From the NCBI GenBank assembly GCA_019233755.1, contig JAFAMD010000025.1, positions 124,001 to 188,000 on the forward strand: 64,000 nucleotides of DNA, read 5' to 3'. Positions within the stretch are counted from its first letter, which is position 1. The number at the start of each line of letters is the position of its first letter. Under the pieces are notes generated by a model, which saw nothing but the letters and a program-made list of their open reading frames with translations, searched no databases and was not told where the DNA came from. Source of the stretch: Acidobacteriaceae bacterium. GTDB taxonomy: Bacteria; Acidobacteriota; Terriglobia; Bryobacterales; Bryobacteraceae. A program made the translations under genes and the position numbers. Below, piece after piece: positions 26,489 to 34,535 of this stretch.

Positions 26489-28729
26489 TTATTGGGGTGA
26501 GATAAGAGTGGCCGGAGCACTGCCTGTTACACTCACATGCACAAGCGTCTGTCCGCCATATGTTTCGCACGTTGCTCCGCTCGTGGGGCAATTTAGCCCG
26601 GTCAGCGTGATGGTGGCCGGATTCTGAACCGTAACTGTGACGCTCCCCGTCGCCGCGCCAGTGCCATTCGGCCCGGCCGGCGTCCATTGAGCTACCACGC
26701 CGGATGCGTTGGTAGCCGCCCTGGTTTGTAGCAGCGTTGCGATGCTGCCTTCGTTCAGGCTTGCTATCGGAAGATTGCTGATCGCCTCAAATTGATTGAT
26801 CGTGGCTTGGATCGTGTCGATCACCAAAGAGCTGGTCCCGTTGTAGATCGAGAGATTGCTTTGATGGAACATGCTCGGAAATGCGTAATACCGCAGCATG
26901 TTCATCAACAGGTTCATGCTCTCGCTGGCGATGATTTGAGAGTAGGTCTGGTTGGTCGTGAAAAACGGTGGTCCGCCCGGACCGCCGACGCGCGAGATTC
27001 CGTTCGGCCCGTAGAAGTAGTTGTACTCATCGGGCTCGGATCCCGCCGCGCCTGACGTGCCCGTGTCGGTGTTGTAGAAAATGTTCGTCGCAAAGCGAGG
27101 AACCTCAAAAACGGCGGGATTTATGGCGTTTGGAATCCCCGTATTTGCGCTTGGGGGTGTCTGCCCCGGTTGCGACGCATCCGAGACCACATTCTTGAGA
27201 CCATTAGCCACCGCCGCTGCAATGAAATTCGGATTCCCAAGGCCTGACACGTTCGGCGTCACCATGCTGGCGCTGTCGAAAGCCGAGCCCAGTCGCAGGC
27301 TGCCGCTATTAGCGGTTGCTACGTTCTGCGTGATCTCATACGCGGCCTGTGCCTGGGTCGCCGGCGTGCAAACGCCGCTGTTCGGCACCGGATTGTAGCA
27401 GTCAAAGTTTTCGTGGTCGTACGTGTGACTCACCCAAAAGAAGTTTTGGGAAAGAGTCTTTGCTGCAGGCACCAGAGTGTCATTTCTGGGCTGGTATCCG
27501 CCGCTTCTCACCGTTCCAATGCCGTTGAACGCCAGTGTTAGTTTGACACCGGCAGTTTGTGGGTTGGCGTGTAGAGTATTTTGCCAGGTGGAGTGTGCCA
27601 GCAGGTCGGACCCAAGAATCCGGACGGTCGGACACTGACCTGAGTTGTCAAACGTCGGATCTGTCTGGAAGCCGGAAGGCACGCAGGATTGTGGAATAGC
27701 CGCATCGAAGAGATCGTCATCGATGAAAAGATCATCCACTTCGGGCGAAAGATAGATCTTTCTTCCTCCCACAAACATGCCTTTCGTTACCCAATTAAAC
27801 AGTCCGTAGTTGAACGCCAGCGAATGCAGCAGAAACGGATTGTTGTCCATAGTCAGCGCGAGATACTGCTGTCCGGTAGCTGCGGTATGAATAGCGCCGA
27901 CGGTGTAACTGGTCCCGTTGTAATTCGCTGATAATACCGGAATCGTCGTTTCGCCGGTCGCCGCTTCGGTTGTCGCGAAATACATGTACGCGTTTTCTAC
28001 CGGGATGGTTGCGGTGGGTTGCAGATAGGAGAACGTGCTCGTCGCCAATGATTGCCCGGACGCCAGCGTGACGTTCACCGGAGCGGTACTCGTCGGGCTC
28101 GCGGATACGCCTGCATAGGTGAGCCCGTAGCGCGCTTCCGGCCAGGCATAATAGGCGAGCGTCCGCACGCCGAAGGCTGCAGTGAAATTGTCCATTGCCG
28201 CCCAATCCGCCGTGCTGAACGTGCTCTGACACACGCCGGATGAATTGCAATAGGCAAGATTTCCGATGCTCAATACGATCCCGTAGTAATTTGCGTTCGT
28301 TGGGCTGGTATTGAATGTAGGAAGTGGACATGGAGTCGACGATAGCCGGCACACCGATAAGTACGAGTCGTACGGGATCCCGATCTGATCCAGGAAGGCC
28401 TTTATCGCCGAATACGTAGGCTCCGTTCCATCGACACCGATGACTAACAGTTTCATCGTCTGCGGATCACTAAGGTGCTCACGTGCATGCTTCCATCCGC
28501 CTTTACGCGGAGTAAGGATCCTAGACAACGGGCCGGTCCTCATGTGCTGGCGATGAGGATTGGGGTCCGGACCCTCATCATCTGATCCATCGCTGTGGTG
28601 CCCGTTGCCACGGTCCCCTGGCTCCCGTGCTGACACCGGGCTTGTTTGCCAGAACAACAGGATAGTTGCCAGTCCAGCGGCGGCAAAAAGTCGCCTCCAA
28701 AGATGAGCTGGCAAGAACAGTCGACTCAT
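26489..28729 (-). CDS. Exported CE18-like polysaccharide deacetylase, paralogue 2
   Basis: A 746-residue protein very similar along its whole length to its neighbour at 23924-26179. It shares long identical blocks, e.g. AAIPQSCVPSGFQ and TMDNNPFLLHSLA, and the same metal motifs VDDLFIDDDL and SHTYDHENFDC. The signal peptide is followed by a shorter Asp/His-rich segment (GDRGNGHHSDGSDDEGPD). The catalytic Asp and His residues are kept, with Tyr-Asp replacing Tyr-Asn between the two His. A strong GAGGAGGG ribosome site precedes the ATG. The two genes are tandem paralogues; whether both are active on one polymer or on different acetyl patterns is unknown. Confidence 0.72.
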   Translation of the reverse strand: MSRLFLPAHLWRRLFAAAGLATILLFWQTSPVSAREPGDRGNGHHSDGSDDEGPDPNPHRQHMRTGPLSRILTPRKGGWKHAREHLSDPQTMKLLVIGVDGTEPTYSAIKAFLDQIGIPYDSYLSVCRLSSTPCPLPTFNTSPTNANYYGIVLSIGNLAYCNSSGVCQSTFSTADWAAMDNFTAAFGVRTLAYYAWPEARYGLTYAGVSASPTSTAPVNVTLASGQSLATSTFSYLQPTATIPVENAYMYFATTEAATGETTIPVLSANYNGTSYTVGAIHTAATGQQYLALTMDNNPFLLHSLAFNYGLFNWVTKGMFVGGRKIYLSPEVDDLFIDDDLFDAAIPQSCVPSGFQTDPTFDNSGQCPTVRILGSDLLAHSTWQNTLHANPQTAGVKLTLAFNGIGTVRSGGYQPRNDTLVPAAKTLSQNFFWVSHTYDHENFDCYNPVPNSGVCTPATQAQAAYEITQNVATANSGSLRLGSAFDSASMVTPNVSGLGNPNFIAAAVANGLKNVVSDASQPGQTPPSANTGIPNAINPAVFEVPRFATNIFYNTDTGTSGAAGSEPDEYNYFYGPNGISRVGGPGGPPFFTTNQTYSQIIASESMNLLMNMLRYYAFPSMFHQSNLSIYNGTSSLVIDTIQATINQFEAISNLPIASLNEGSIATLLQTRAATNASGVVAQWTPAGPNGTGAATGSVTVTVQNPATITLTGLNCPTSGATCETYGGQTLVHVSVTGSAPATLISPQ

Positions 28730-28897
28730 TCATTCCCTCCTCTTTTAGTGGCCTCAGAACGGCGCAGGATCATTCGGTCGCGATGCGTAAGCACACCGCG
28801 CTTTCTGAAATCCAGCGAAACAAGTGAACCCCCAGCGAATTGAAAGAACCTGTGGTGAACCTCGACAGTCTCCACTCGATGAGCTGGCTAAAGAGAC

Positions 28898-30409
28898 TCA
28901 GCTGGCGCCGCCGGCGCGAATCAAGTGATACACGACGAGGTTGTCGTCCTGATAGAACAGGAAAAGATTTTGATGTGTTTTCGCATACGCGTCCAATAGT
29001 GCAGCGGCGCGGTATTCAAGCGATGCTCTCCCGATTGGAGAGCCATACAGATAAGCCGGCCAGTCCACACTATCTGCTGGGGCGTACCGCCAGACGGCCG
29101 TCCGCAATCCGGGAAGCGAGCCGAGTGCAAGCGGGCGCCGCTCGACGAAGAAAAACACATCGGGACACTCATAAGGAAACTTGAATGCCGGGTTTGCAAC
29201 CTGATCCGGCGTAAACGTCGAAATGAACTCGCTCAGGTCCAGATGCCAACCCCGCCCGTATGTGAACGGAAGTTCCTGGAATGGCGAGATCACCAGCCAC
29301 TCCTTCGGGCGAAACTCATGCGCGATTCGTTCGCAGCTCCGGGCGGCGGATTCATATTCGAAAACTCTGCTTGCCGGTTTTTCCGTGTGCCATAGAACCA
29401 CCAATCCCGCGACACTCACGGTGCCGGCGAGAGCAGCAACTCCCTGCAGCACACGGCTGCGACCCCATTGCGACAACTGGGCCGCACCGGCAACCGCCAC
29501 GCAAACCGCCAAGGCCGGCCACTCCCCGGGAGCGATCATCACAGCAGTCAAACCGGCCAGTAAACTGCTTTTCCGGTCCTCCACCCAGAGTGCAGCCGCG
29601 GCAAGCCAGTACACCATTGCTAGCGACTGGGGAAGCAGCTCTGTATTGCGGTAAGCGGCCGCAACAGCAATTGCCATGCAGACGATAAACGCGGCCAATA
29701 ATGCAACCCGGCTGCGCCACAAGCGCCAAACGCAAAAGACGAAAAGCAACGCGAAAAGTGTGGCCCAGATGGGACCGGTAAACCGGATCACGGCGGCCGA
29801 GTTCAATCCCGAGAACGAGACCAAAGGGGCAAGAAGCGCCACCGAGGCATCCGGCGTCCACCGTTGTCCTGACGTCAAAGCCGAGAGTGAAACCGCCCGG
29901 GTGTAAGTATCCGAATAGTGGTAATGAACCTGCGAAAGGGCATTCGTTGCGTTCAGAACAAGTACGGCGAGCCCTGCAGTAAGGAGCAGCTTGCTGCGCC
30001 AGGATATGTTTATTCGGGCAAATGCGCCCGGCGAAGGCGCCTCACCCTGAGTGGGCCGCTCGTCTTCAAGCAGCGCAACCAGTGGGCGCCACAGACCGCG
30101 CGCCGCGTCACCGCGCGAAATCGACCGCAGGCGGTACGCATTTAACCCTCCCGCTACCGCCCAGACGATACACAAGGAGACGAGCAAGCCAGGGCGGCAC
30201 AACCGGAGTTTACCCAGAACCAGGCAAAGAATCTCTGCGGCAAACGATGCGCGCACAAATGCTCGCACCAGCCGCTGAACCGTTTCACTCGTCGACGAAC
30301 CCCACCCCGCAACGATTCCCTGCCCCTCTGCCAGCAGCGGAGCCGCGACAAACACGAGCGCAAAGGCGAGTAGCACCCGAGCCAATTCAAGCAACGAATC
30401 TAAGTTCAT
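28898..30409 (-). CDS. Polytopic membrane protein of the polysaccharide locus
   Basis: A 503-residue protein with many hydrophobic segments in its first three quarters (for example RVLLAFALVFVAAPLLAE, then LLLTAGLAVLVL and WATLFALLFVFCVW) and a soluble C-terminal domain from about 370. The layout recalls GT-C-type or PMT-like membrane glycosyltransferases, but no family motif was found. The start overlaps the pelG-like stop by 4 nt (ATGA), so it is translationally coupled to pelG/pelF. By position it might replace PelE or act on the nascent polymer; this is inference. A 168-nt gap separates it from deacetylase gene 2. Confidence 0.6.
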   Translation of the reverse strand: MNLDSLLELARVLLAFALVFVAAPLLAEGQGIVAGWGSSTSETVQRLVRAFVRASFAAEILCLVLGKLRLCRPGLLVSLCIVWAVAGGLNAYRLRSISRGDAARGLWRPLVALLEDERPTQGEAPSPGAFARINISWRSKLLLTAGLAVLVLNATNALSQVHYHYSDTYTRAVSLSALTSGQRWTPDASVALLAPLVSFSGLNSAAVIRFTGPIWATLFALLFVFCVWRLWRSRVALLAAFIVCMAIAVAAAYRNTELLPQSLAMVYWLAAAALWVEDRKSSLLAGLTAVMIAPGEWPALAVCVAVAGAAQLSQWGRSRVLQGVAALAGTVSVAGLVVLWHTEKPASRVFEYESAARSCERIAHEFRPKEWLVISPFQELPFTYGRGWHLDLSEFISTFTPDQVANPAFKFPYECPDVFFFVERRPLALGSLPGLRTAVWRYAPADSVDWPAYLYGSPIGRASLEYRAAALLDAYAKTHQNLFLFYQDDNLVVYHLIRAGGAS

Positions 30410-31923
30410 ACGCTGGCCGCAAAGTAGTGATAGTCGAAATTGTTAAACAACCGTCTGCAGAACCAGCCCGATATGCAGACGAGCGCCGCGCTTCCGATAT
30501 CGAATCCCACAATCGCGAGATCGTAGGAAAACAATCGCGAAAGCACATAGCCTGCGCAGATATCGGACAGCAGCGCCCACGCCACCGAGGTTAGTACGTA
30601 GGTAGGCCGCGAAAGTGCGAATAGCAACGCGATGTTCCAGAGCCCGACGGCCAGTAGCGGTATTCCGATCAAACCCAATAGAACGACGCGAAACAGCATC
30701 ATGGCTTCAAGCGCGTGAATCTGTTTGACCGTGAATACTACGCCAACAGACGAAATTACAAAAAGAATCCCAAACACAGCGATTTGCTGGTTATAAAACG
30801 ACTTGATCGCATCCACCATTTTTCGCCTGGCGGTAATCTGAAAATGCATCTCCTTCTGGGTAACTATGCGATAGAACCTGACTAAACCGATATGTACCCA
30901 CCCCACCTGCACGATGAATGCAAACAGGCACATATCAAGCGATGTTTCGTAATCGCCTCGGAACTGAAAAGGTAGCGACGAGGTTTCTGTAGCAGCGCTC
31001 CAGGCAATCATCCGGTCTGCGAAGAGATAAGCGTAATAGAGCAGGCCGTATATAAAGTATGGCCACAACATGTAAACCAGCCGGCCGGGCGAGGGCAGTT
31101 GCGATAGGCAGGCTGATCCGCGCCGTAGCTTCCGGAATCGGAACGCCGTTGAGGCAATGCAAATGCCCGTGGCGGCAAAGATACCCGTTATCTGGGACGG
31201 CAACAGCGGTGCGCGCAGCACCAGGTGCAGCACGATAACCAGAGCTGTGCCAAGCGCGGTAGCGAGCGCCACCAGTAGTTCGCCGTCCAGTACATACAGG
31301 ATTCCGCTTATCAGCAGGTAAGCACCGATACCTACATGAAACGCTGCACACCAGCTCAGAATTGTGAAGGGCAGCCATCCAAAATATAAGTTTGCGGCAA
31401 ACCCGGCGGCGACACAGGCAAGCAGCGCAAAACACCCTGCCTTCATAAACAACCAGCAGACACTCGAGCACAGGCCCCAGTCGCGGTTTTCCTTATAGAA
31501 ATGGGCTTGCCGGCCGATGATTTGAAGGAAGCCTCCGGTTACCGCGAAGCTTGCAACCGTCGCCATCGCAATCGCCGCTGCCTGATTCGCGGACATGCTC
31601 CCGCCCCAAAGGGAGACTTTGAAGAAAAGCACCGCCAGGCAACAGCACAGCAGCGGAAGCGCAAAGGCGACGCCCTTCAGATAACCTCGAACGGTTCCCG
31701 GCTGCGTGACCGTTGTCGGTGCGATCGCCTTCTGTTCCTGAGCCACGGGAAGGTATTCTTCCGCCATCTCCCAGATGTTCCGAAACCCGTAGCGCGAGCG
31801 GCACACGTTCCCCGTAAGGCCGTCGGCCTCCATCCGGACCACCAGGTCGCGTACATCAAGGGGGGGAGCCCAGCTTGATTCGCTAGACGGCGGCAGTATG
31901 CATTTGGGCAGTGCGTCTTCCAT
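30406..31923 (-). CDS. pelG: PelG-like membrane transporter
   Basis: A 505-residue membrane protein of the PelG type, which works with PelF in polymer export across the inner membrane. The hallmark is YGLLYYAYLFADRMIAWSA (about 295-315), which matches the PelG core, followed by a FRGDYETSLDMCL segment. The C-terminus FDYHYFAASV resembles the typical DY-x-YYA ending. About twelve hydrophobic helices fit the family. The first ~75 residues form a hydrophilic extension not usual in PelG, and they overlap the pelF end by 41 bp. No good ribosome site is seen for the far upstream ATG; an internal ATG at 31833 is an alternative start. Confidence 0.8.
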   Translation of the reverse strand: MEDALPKCILPPSSESSWAPPLDVRDLVVRMEADGLTGNVCRSRYGFRNIWEMAEEYLPVAQEQKAIAPTTVTQPGTVRGYLKGVAFALPLLCCCLAVLFFKVSLWGGSMSANQAAAIAMATVASFAVTGGFLQIIGRQAHFYKENRDWGLCSSVCWLFMKAGCFALLACVAAGFAANLYFGWLPFTILSWCAAFHVGIGAYLLISGILYVLDGELLVALATALGTALVIVLHLVLRAPLLPSQITGIFAATGICIASTAFRFRKLRRGSACLSQLPSPGRLVYMLWPYFIYGLLYYAYLFADRMIAWSAATETSSLPFQFRGDYETSLDMCLFAFIVQVGWVHIGLVRFYRIVTQKEMHFQITARRKMVDAIKSFYNQQIAVFGILFVISSVGVVFTVKQIHALEAMMLFRVVLLGLIGIPLLAVGLWNIALLFALSRPTYVLTSVAWALLSDICAGYVLSRLFSYDLAIVGFDIGSAALVCISGWFCRRLFNNFDYHYFAASV

Positions 31924-33376
31924 GGAGTAAAGAAGTGTAAAGGTCGGAAAATCGACCTACTGCTTTTTCGGTTGTATAGAGCGAGTACGCGCGCTGAAGG
32001 GCCGACCTGGCCAGCGATTTTCGGTACTCGAACGCCGCATCCTCACCTTCGAGCAGCGTTAACAAGGCACGCGCCAGACTGTCGGGATCTGCCGGCGGCA
32101 CGACAATGCCAGTACCTCCCAACATCTCGGAAATGTTGCCCACGTCCGTGCTGACGATGGGCCGCTCACAGAACATCGCCTCAATGATGCTGTAAGGCAT
32201 GCCCTCCGATATGCTCGGCAGGCAGAAGATGTCTGCGTCTGACAACGCTTCCGCGGCATCCTTCGTCGCGCCGAATTCCACCGCTGTCTTCAATCCGTGC
32301 TCGGCGATGATGTTAAGGCAGCCCTCATAATATTCCCGGTCGACAACTTCACCTAGAATGCGGAACAGCACCGCCGGGACGCGTGCCCGGACAATGGCTG
32401 CCGCTCGCAACAGAAATTCGATTCCCTTTAGGTGGTACACCCGCGCCAGCGTCAGAACGACGGGCCTCTCGTTCGGTGGCCGCGGTTTCGGACGGAAGCG
32501 GTCTGCATCTGTTCCGTTTGGAGTGATGACAATTTTCGCTTCCTGGGCGCCCAGCTTGATTTGCCATCCGCGATTGAAATTTCCAAGCGCCGTTACCCGG
32601 TCGGCAAAGTGATAGTTCATCCTTACTACGGCCTCATGGAAAGCCAGAAGAAACCGCCGGCACGCTTCACTGTAGCCTGACCGCATCAGCGACAGGTACA
32701 ACTCACGTAGATAGATACCGTGTTCGGTAACTATAAGAGGGCTGCCGTACTGCAGCTTGTTAAGAACCCCGGGTACGCACGCTAAGCCGGCCATTGAGCT
32801 GTGAGTTATATCGGCGTTAGGAAGCGTTCCTGCCAACAGGCCGCAGAAACGCTGCATCCAGCGCATGCATGTAGTCGCTTCATGTATGGTCAGGTACGAG
32901 CCGGCGAGCGACGCGGTTCTGCAAAGCTGTAGAAATACTTCCCAGGCTTCGGGGGAAGTCATCGTCTTCTTGTAATCGAATTGCTGGAAATACAAATGCA
33001 AAGCGAGCAAGGCGTTTCCCAGTCTTTGCGGACGCCTGCCTCCTTCGAGAATGCAGTTCAACGCATCCGCGAAACCCGTCAGGAATTCATTGCGCACCGC
33101 TTCGGGAGTCGTCCGGGCTTTGCGTTGGTACGTCTCCGACAACGAGCCGCCTTGACAACCTGGTTCCTCCGTTCCCCAGAGCGCGACTGAGTTGATCCCC
33201 ATGATATTGGAATGAATCGGAAATATTGGCTTCTTGTTCGGCGCATGAGTAATGGCAAACAGCCGGAAATCGACATCCGGTAAGCCGCGGACCAACTGGT
33301 CACACCAGACGCTCACGCCGCCTGTGTAGTACGGATAGGTTCCCTCCGTGCACATTAAAACCGAAGTGCGGGCCAT
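31883..33376 (-). CDS. pelF: PelF-like glycosyltransferase (GT4, DUF3492)
   Basis: A 497-residue cytoplasmic glycosyltransferase. The N-terminal TEGTYPYYTGG (10-20) and the central VTEHGIYLRE (216-225) are strong PelF signatures (DUF3492). The C-terminal GT4 domain has the EGMPYSIIE motif with the E-x7-E acid pair (Glu391/Glu399). PelF polymerises UDP-sugars for the Pel polysaccharide; the sugar here is not known. A GGAGG site lies 4 nt before the ATG. It overlaps the HlyD gene by 22 bp and pelG by 41 bp, so the whole block reads as one operon. No PelD, PelE or PelB homologue is visible next to it. Confidence 0.88.
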   Translation of the reverse strand: MARTSVLMCTEGTYPYYTGGVSVWCDQLVRGLPDVDFRLFAITHAPNKKPIFPIHSNIMGINSVALWGTEEPGCQGGSLSETYQRKARTTPEAVRNEFLTGFADALNCILEGGRRPQRLGNALLALHLYFQQFDYKKTMTSPEAWEVFLQLCRTASLAGSYLTIHEATTCMRWMQRFCGLLAGTLPNADITHSSMAGLACVPGVLNKLQYGSPLIVTEHGIYLRELYLSLMRSGYSEACRRFLLAFHEAVVRMNYHFADRVTALGNFNRGWQIKLGAQEAKIVITPNGTDADRFRPKPRPPNERPVVLTLARVYHLKGIEFLLRAAAIVRARVPAVLFRILGEVVDREYYEGCLNIIAEHGLKTAVEFGATKDAAEALSDADIFCLPSISEGMPYSIIEAMFCERPIVSTDVGNISEMLGGTGIVVPPADPDSLARALLTLLEGEDAAFEYRKSLARSALQRAYSLYTTEKAVGRFSDLYTSLLHGRRTAQMHTAAV

Positions 33377-34488
33377 TTCGCCTCCGTGCGAAACTCCACT
33401 TCACCGCCCAACCCGGCCAGAATCGACGATGGAGCCGGATTCGGCACTGTTACTCGAATCGTGTAAGCCGAGTTGTCTTGTGAAGGAGCGAGCGTTATAT
33501 CGGAGATGACAGCGGGGAGCAACGTTGGCGGTTCAGTGGGCACGTGAACCGTGACGCTGTCTCCACGTTGAAAATTACGGGCTAACCCCGCCCCTACCGG
33601 AACGTCGAAATCCAGTTGATCTAACTGCGCGATTTGAACCAGCGGAATTCCCGACGGAATCAGGTCACCAACGCTCACCATTGTCTTGATAACGGTGCCG
33701 GAAACCGTTGAGGTAATCTTCTGTGCGTCGCGCCGCGCGCTCGCTATGCGCAATGCTTCCGCCGCTTCACGCAGATCCATATTCACTTCCATGGACGGAG
33801 ACGCAAAGCCATGCGTATTTTGAACTCTTGCCGCCGCCACATGTACTTCTTCCTCCAGGCGCGATAAGTGTTCGCGCTCGGCTCGCAGGTTCCGTAGTTC
33901 TTGGTCCTGAATCCTCTTCGCCTGCTCTAGCTCGGCATCCGTAGCGAGTTGCTGCGAAGCCAGTCGTTGCATCTCGTCGAACTTCGCGGTCGCATCATCG
34001 TAGGCACGCTGAGCCGGCTCGAGAGAGTATCCCGCTAGCCGCTCCTTCGCGGCATTGTAAGCACGCATGGCCTCCTGCGATTCAGCGTTGGTATTTCCCG
34101 CCGGATCAGATCCGGTAGTCCGCGACCGCCATCGCTGCTGTACATCTTCGTACCGGACTTTCGCACGTTCGTACTCGAGTTCGAACTCCGGATCATCAAG
34201 TGTAAGAATCGCATCGCCGGCCTTCACCTTCATTCCGGCCTTCACGTTCATGGCGACTACTTGGCCTGGAAACTCAGAGCTGATTGTCGCCATGACGTGG
34301 GGTCGGATGCTGGCGGGCAGAACTATGTTTGTCTGGTGTTGTATCTTTTCCGATACTGTTCGAGATACCGAGCCCGACAATGCCAGGGAAATTCCGCAGA
34401 TAACAATAAGTCCCGCGGCGATCATGCTCAGTCGCCTTGTGCGTGAATACTTAGTTCTTACAGGCGTGGATTCGGTTACTTCTAACAT
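33355..34488 (-). CDS. HlyD-type periplasmic adaptor (membrane fusion protein)
   Basis: A 377-residue inner-membrane anchored adaptor. One membrane helix lies at about 20-42 (MIAAGLIVICGISLALSG). A biotinyl-lipoyl half (VAMNVKAGMKVKAGDAIL) is followed by a long coiled-coil hairpin (about 105-245), and the second lipoyl half and barrel (STVSGTVIKTMVSVGDLIPSG) come next. Such adaptors bridge an inner-membrane exporter to an outer-membrane TolC-type channel. It lies between the TolC-like gene (47-nt gap) and pelF (22-bp overlap). No ABC or RND pump is present in the window, so its partner may be the PelG-like protein. An AAGGA site precedes the ATG. Confidence 0.85.
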   Translation of the reverse strand: MLEVTESTPVRTKYSRTRRLSMIAAGLIVICGISLALSGSVSRTVSEKIQHQTNIVLPASIRPHVMATISSEFPGQVVAMNVKAGMKVKAGDAILTLDDPEFELEYERAKVRYEDVQQRWRSRTTGSDPAGNTNAESQEAMRAYNAAKERLAGYSLEPAQRAYDDATAKFDEMQRLASQQLATDAELEQAKRIQDQELRNLRAEREHLSRLEEEVHVAAARVQNTHGFASPSMEVNMDLREAAEALRIASARRDAQKITSTVSGTVIKTMVSVGDLIPSGIPLVQIAQLDQLDFDVPVGAGLARNFQRGDSVTVHVPTEPPTLLPAVISDITLAPSQDNSAYTIRVTVPNPAPSSILAGLGGEVEFRTEAKWPALRF

Positions 34489-34535
34489 GGGTAGTCCTTC
34501 TCATTCAGTTCAATACACGCACTTGCAGCTTCCAC

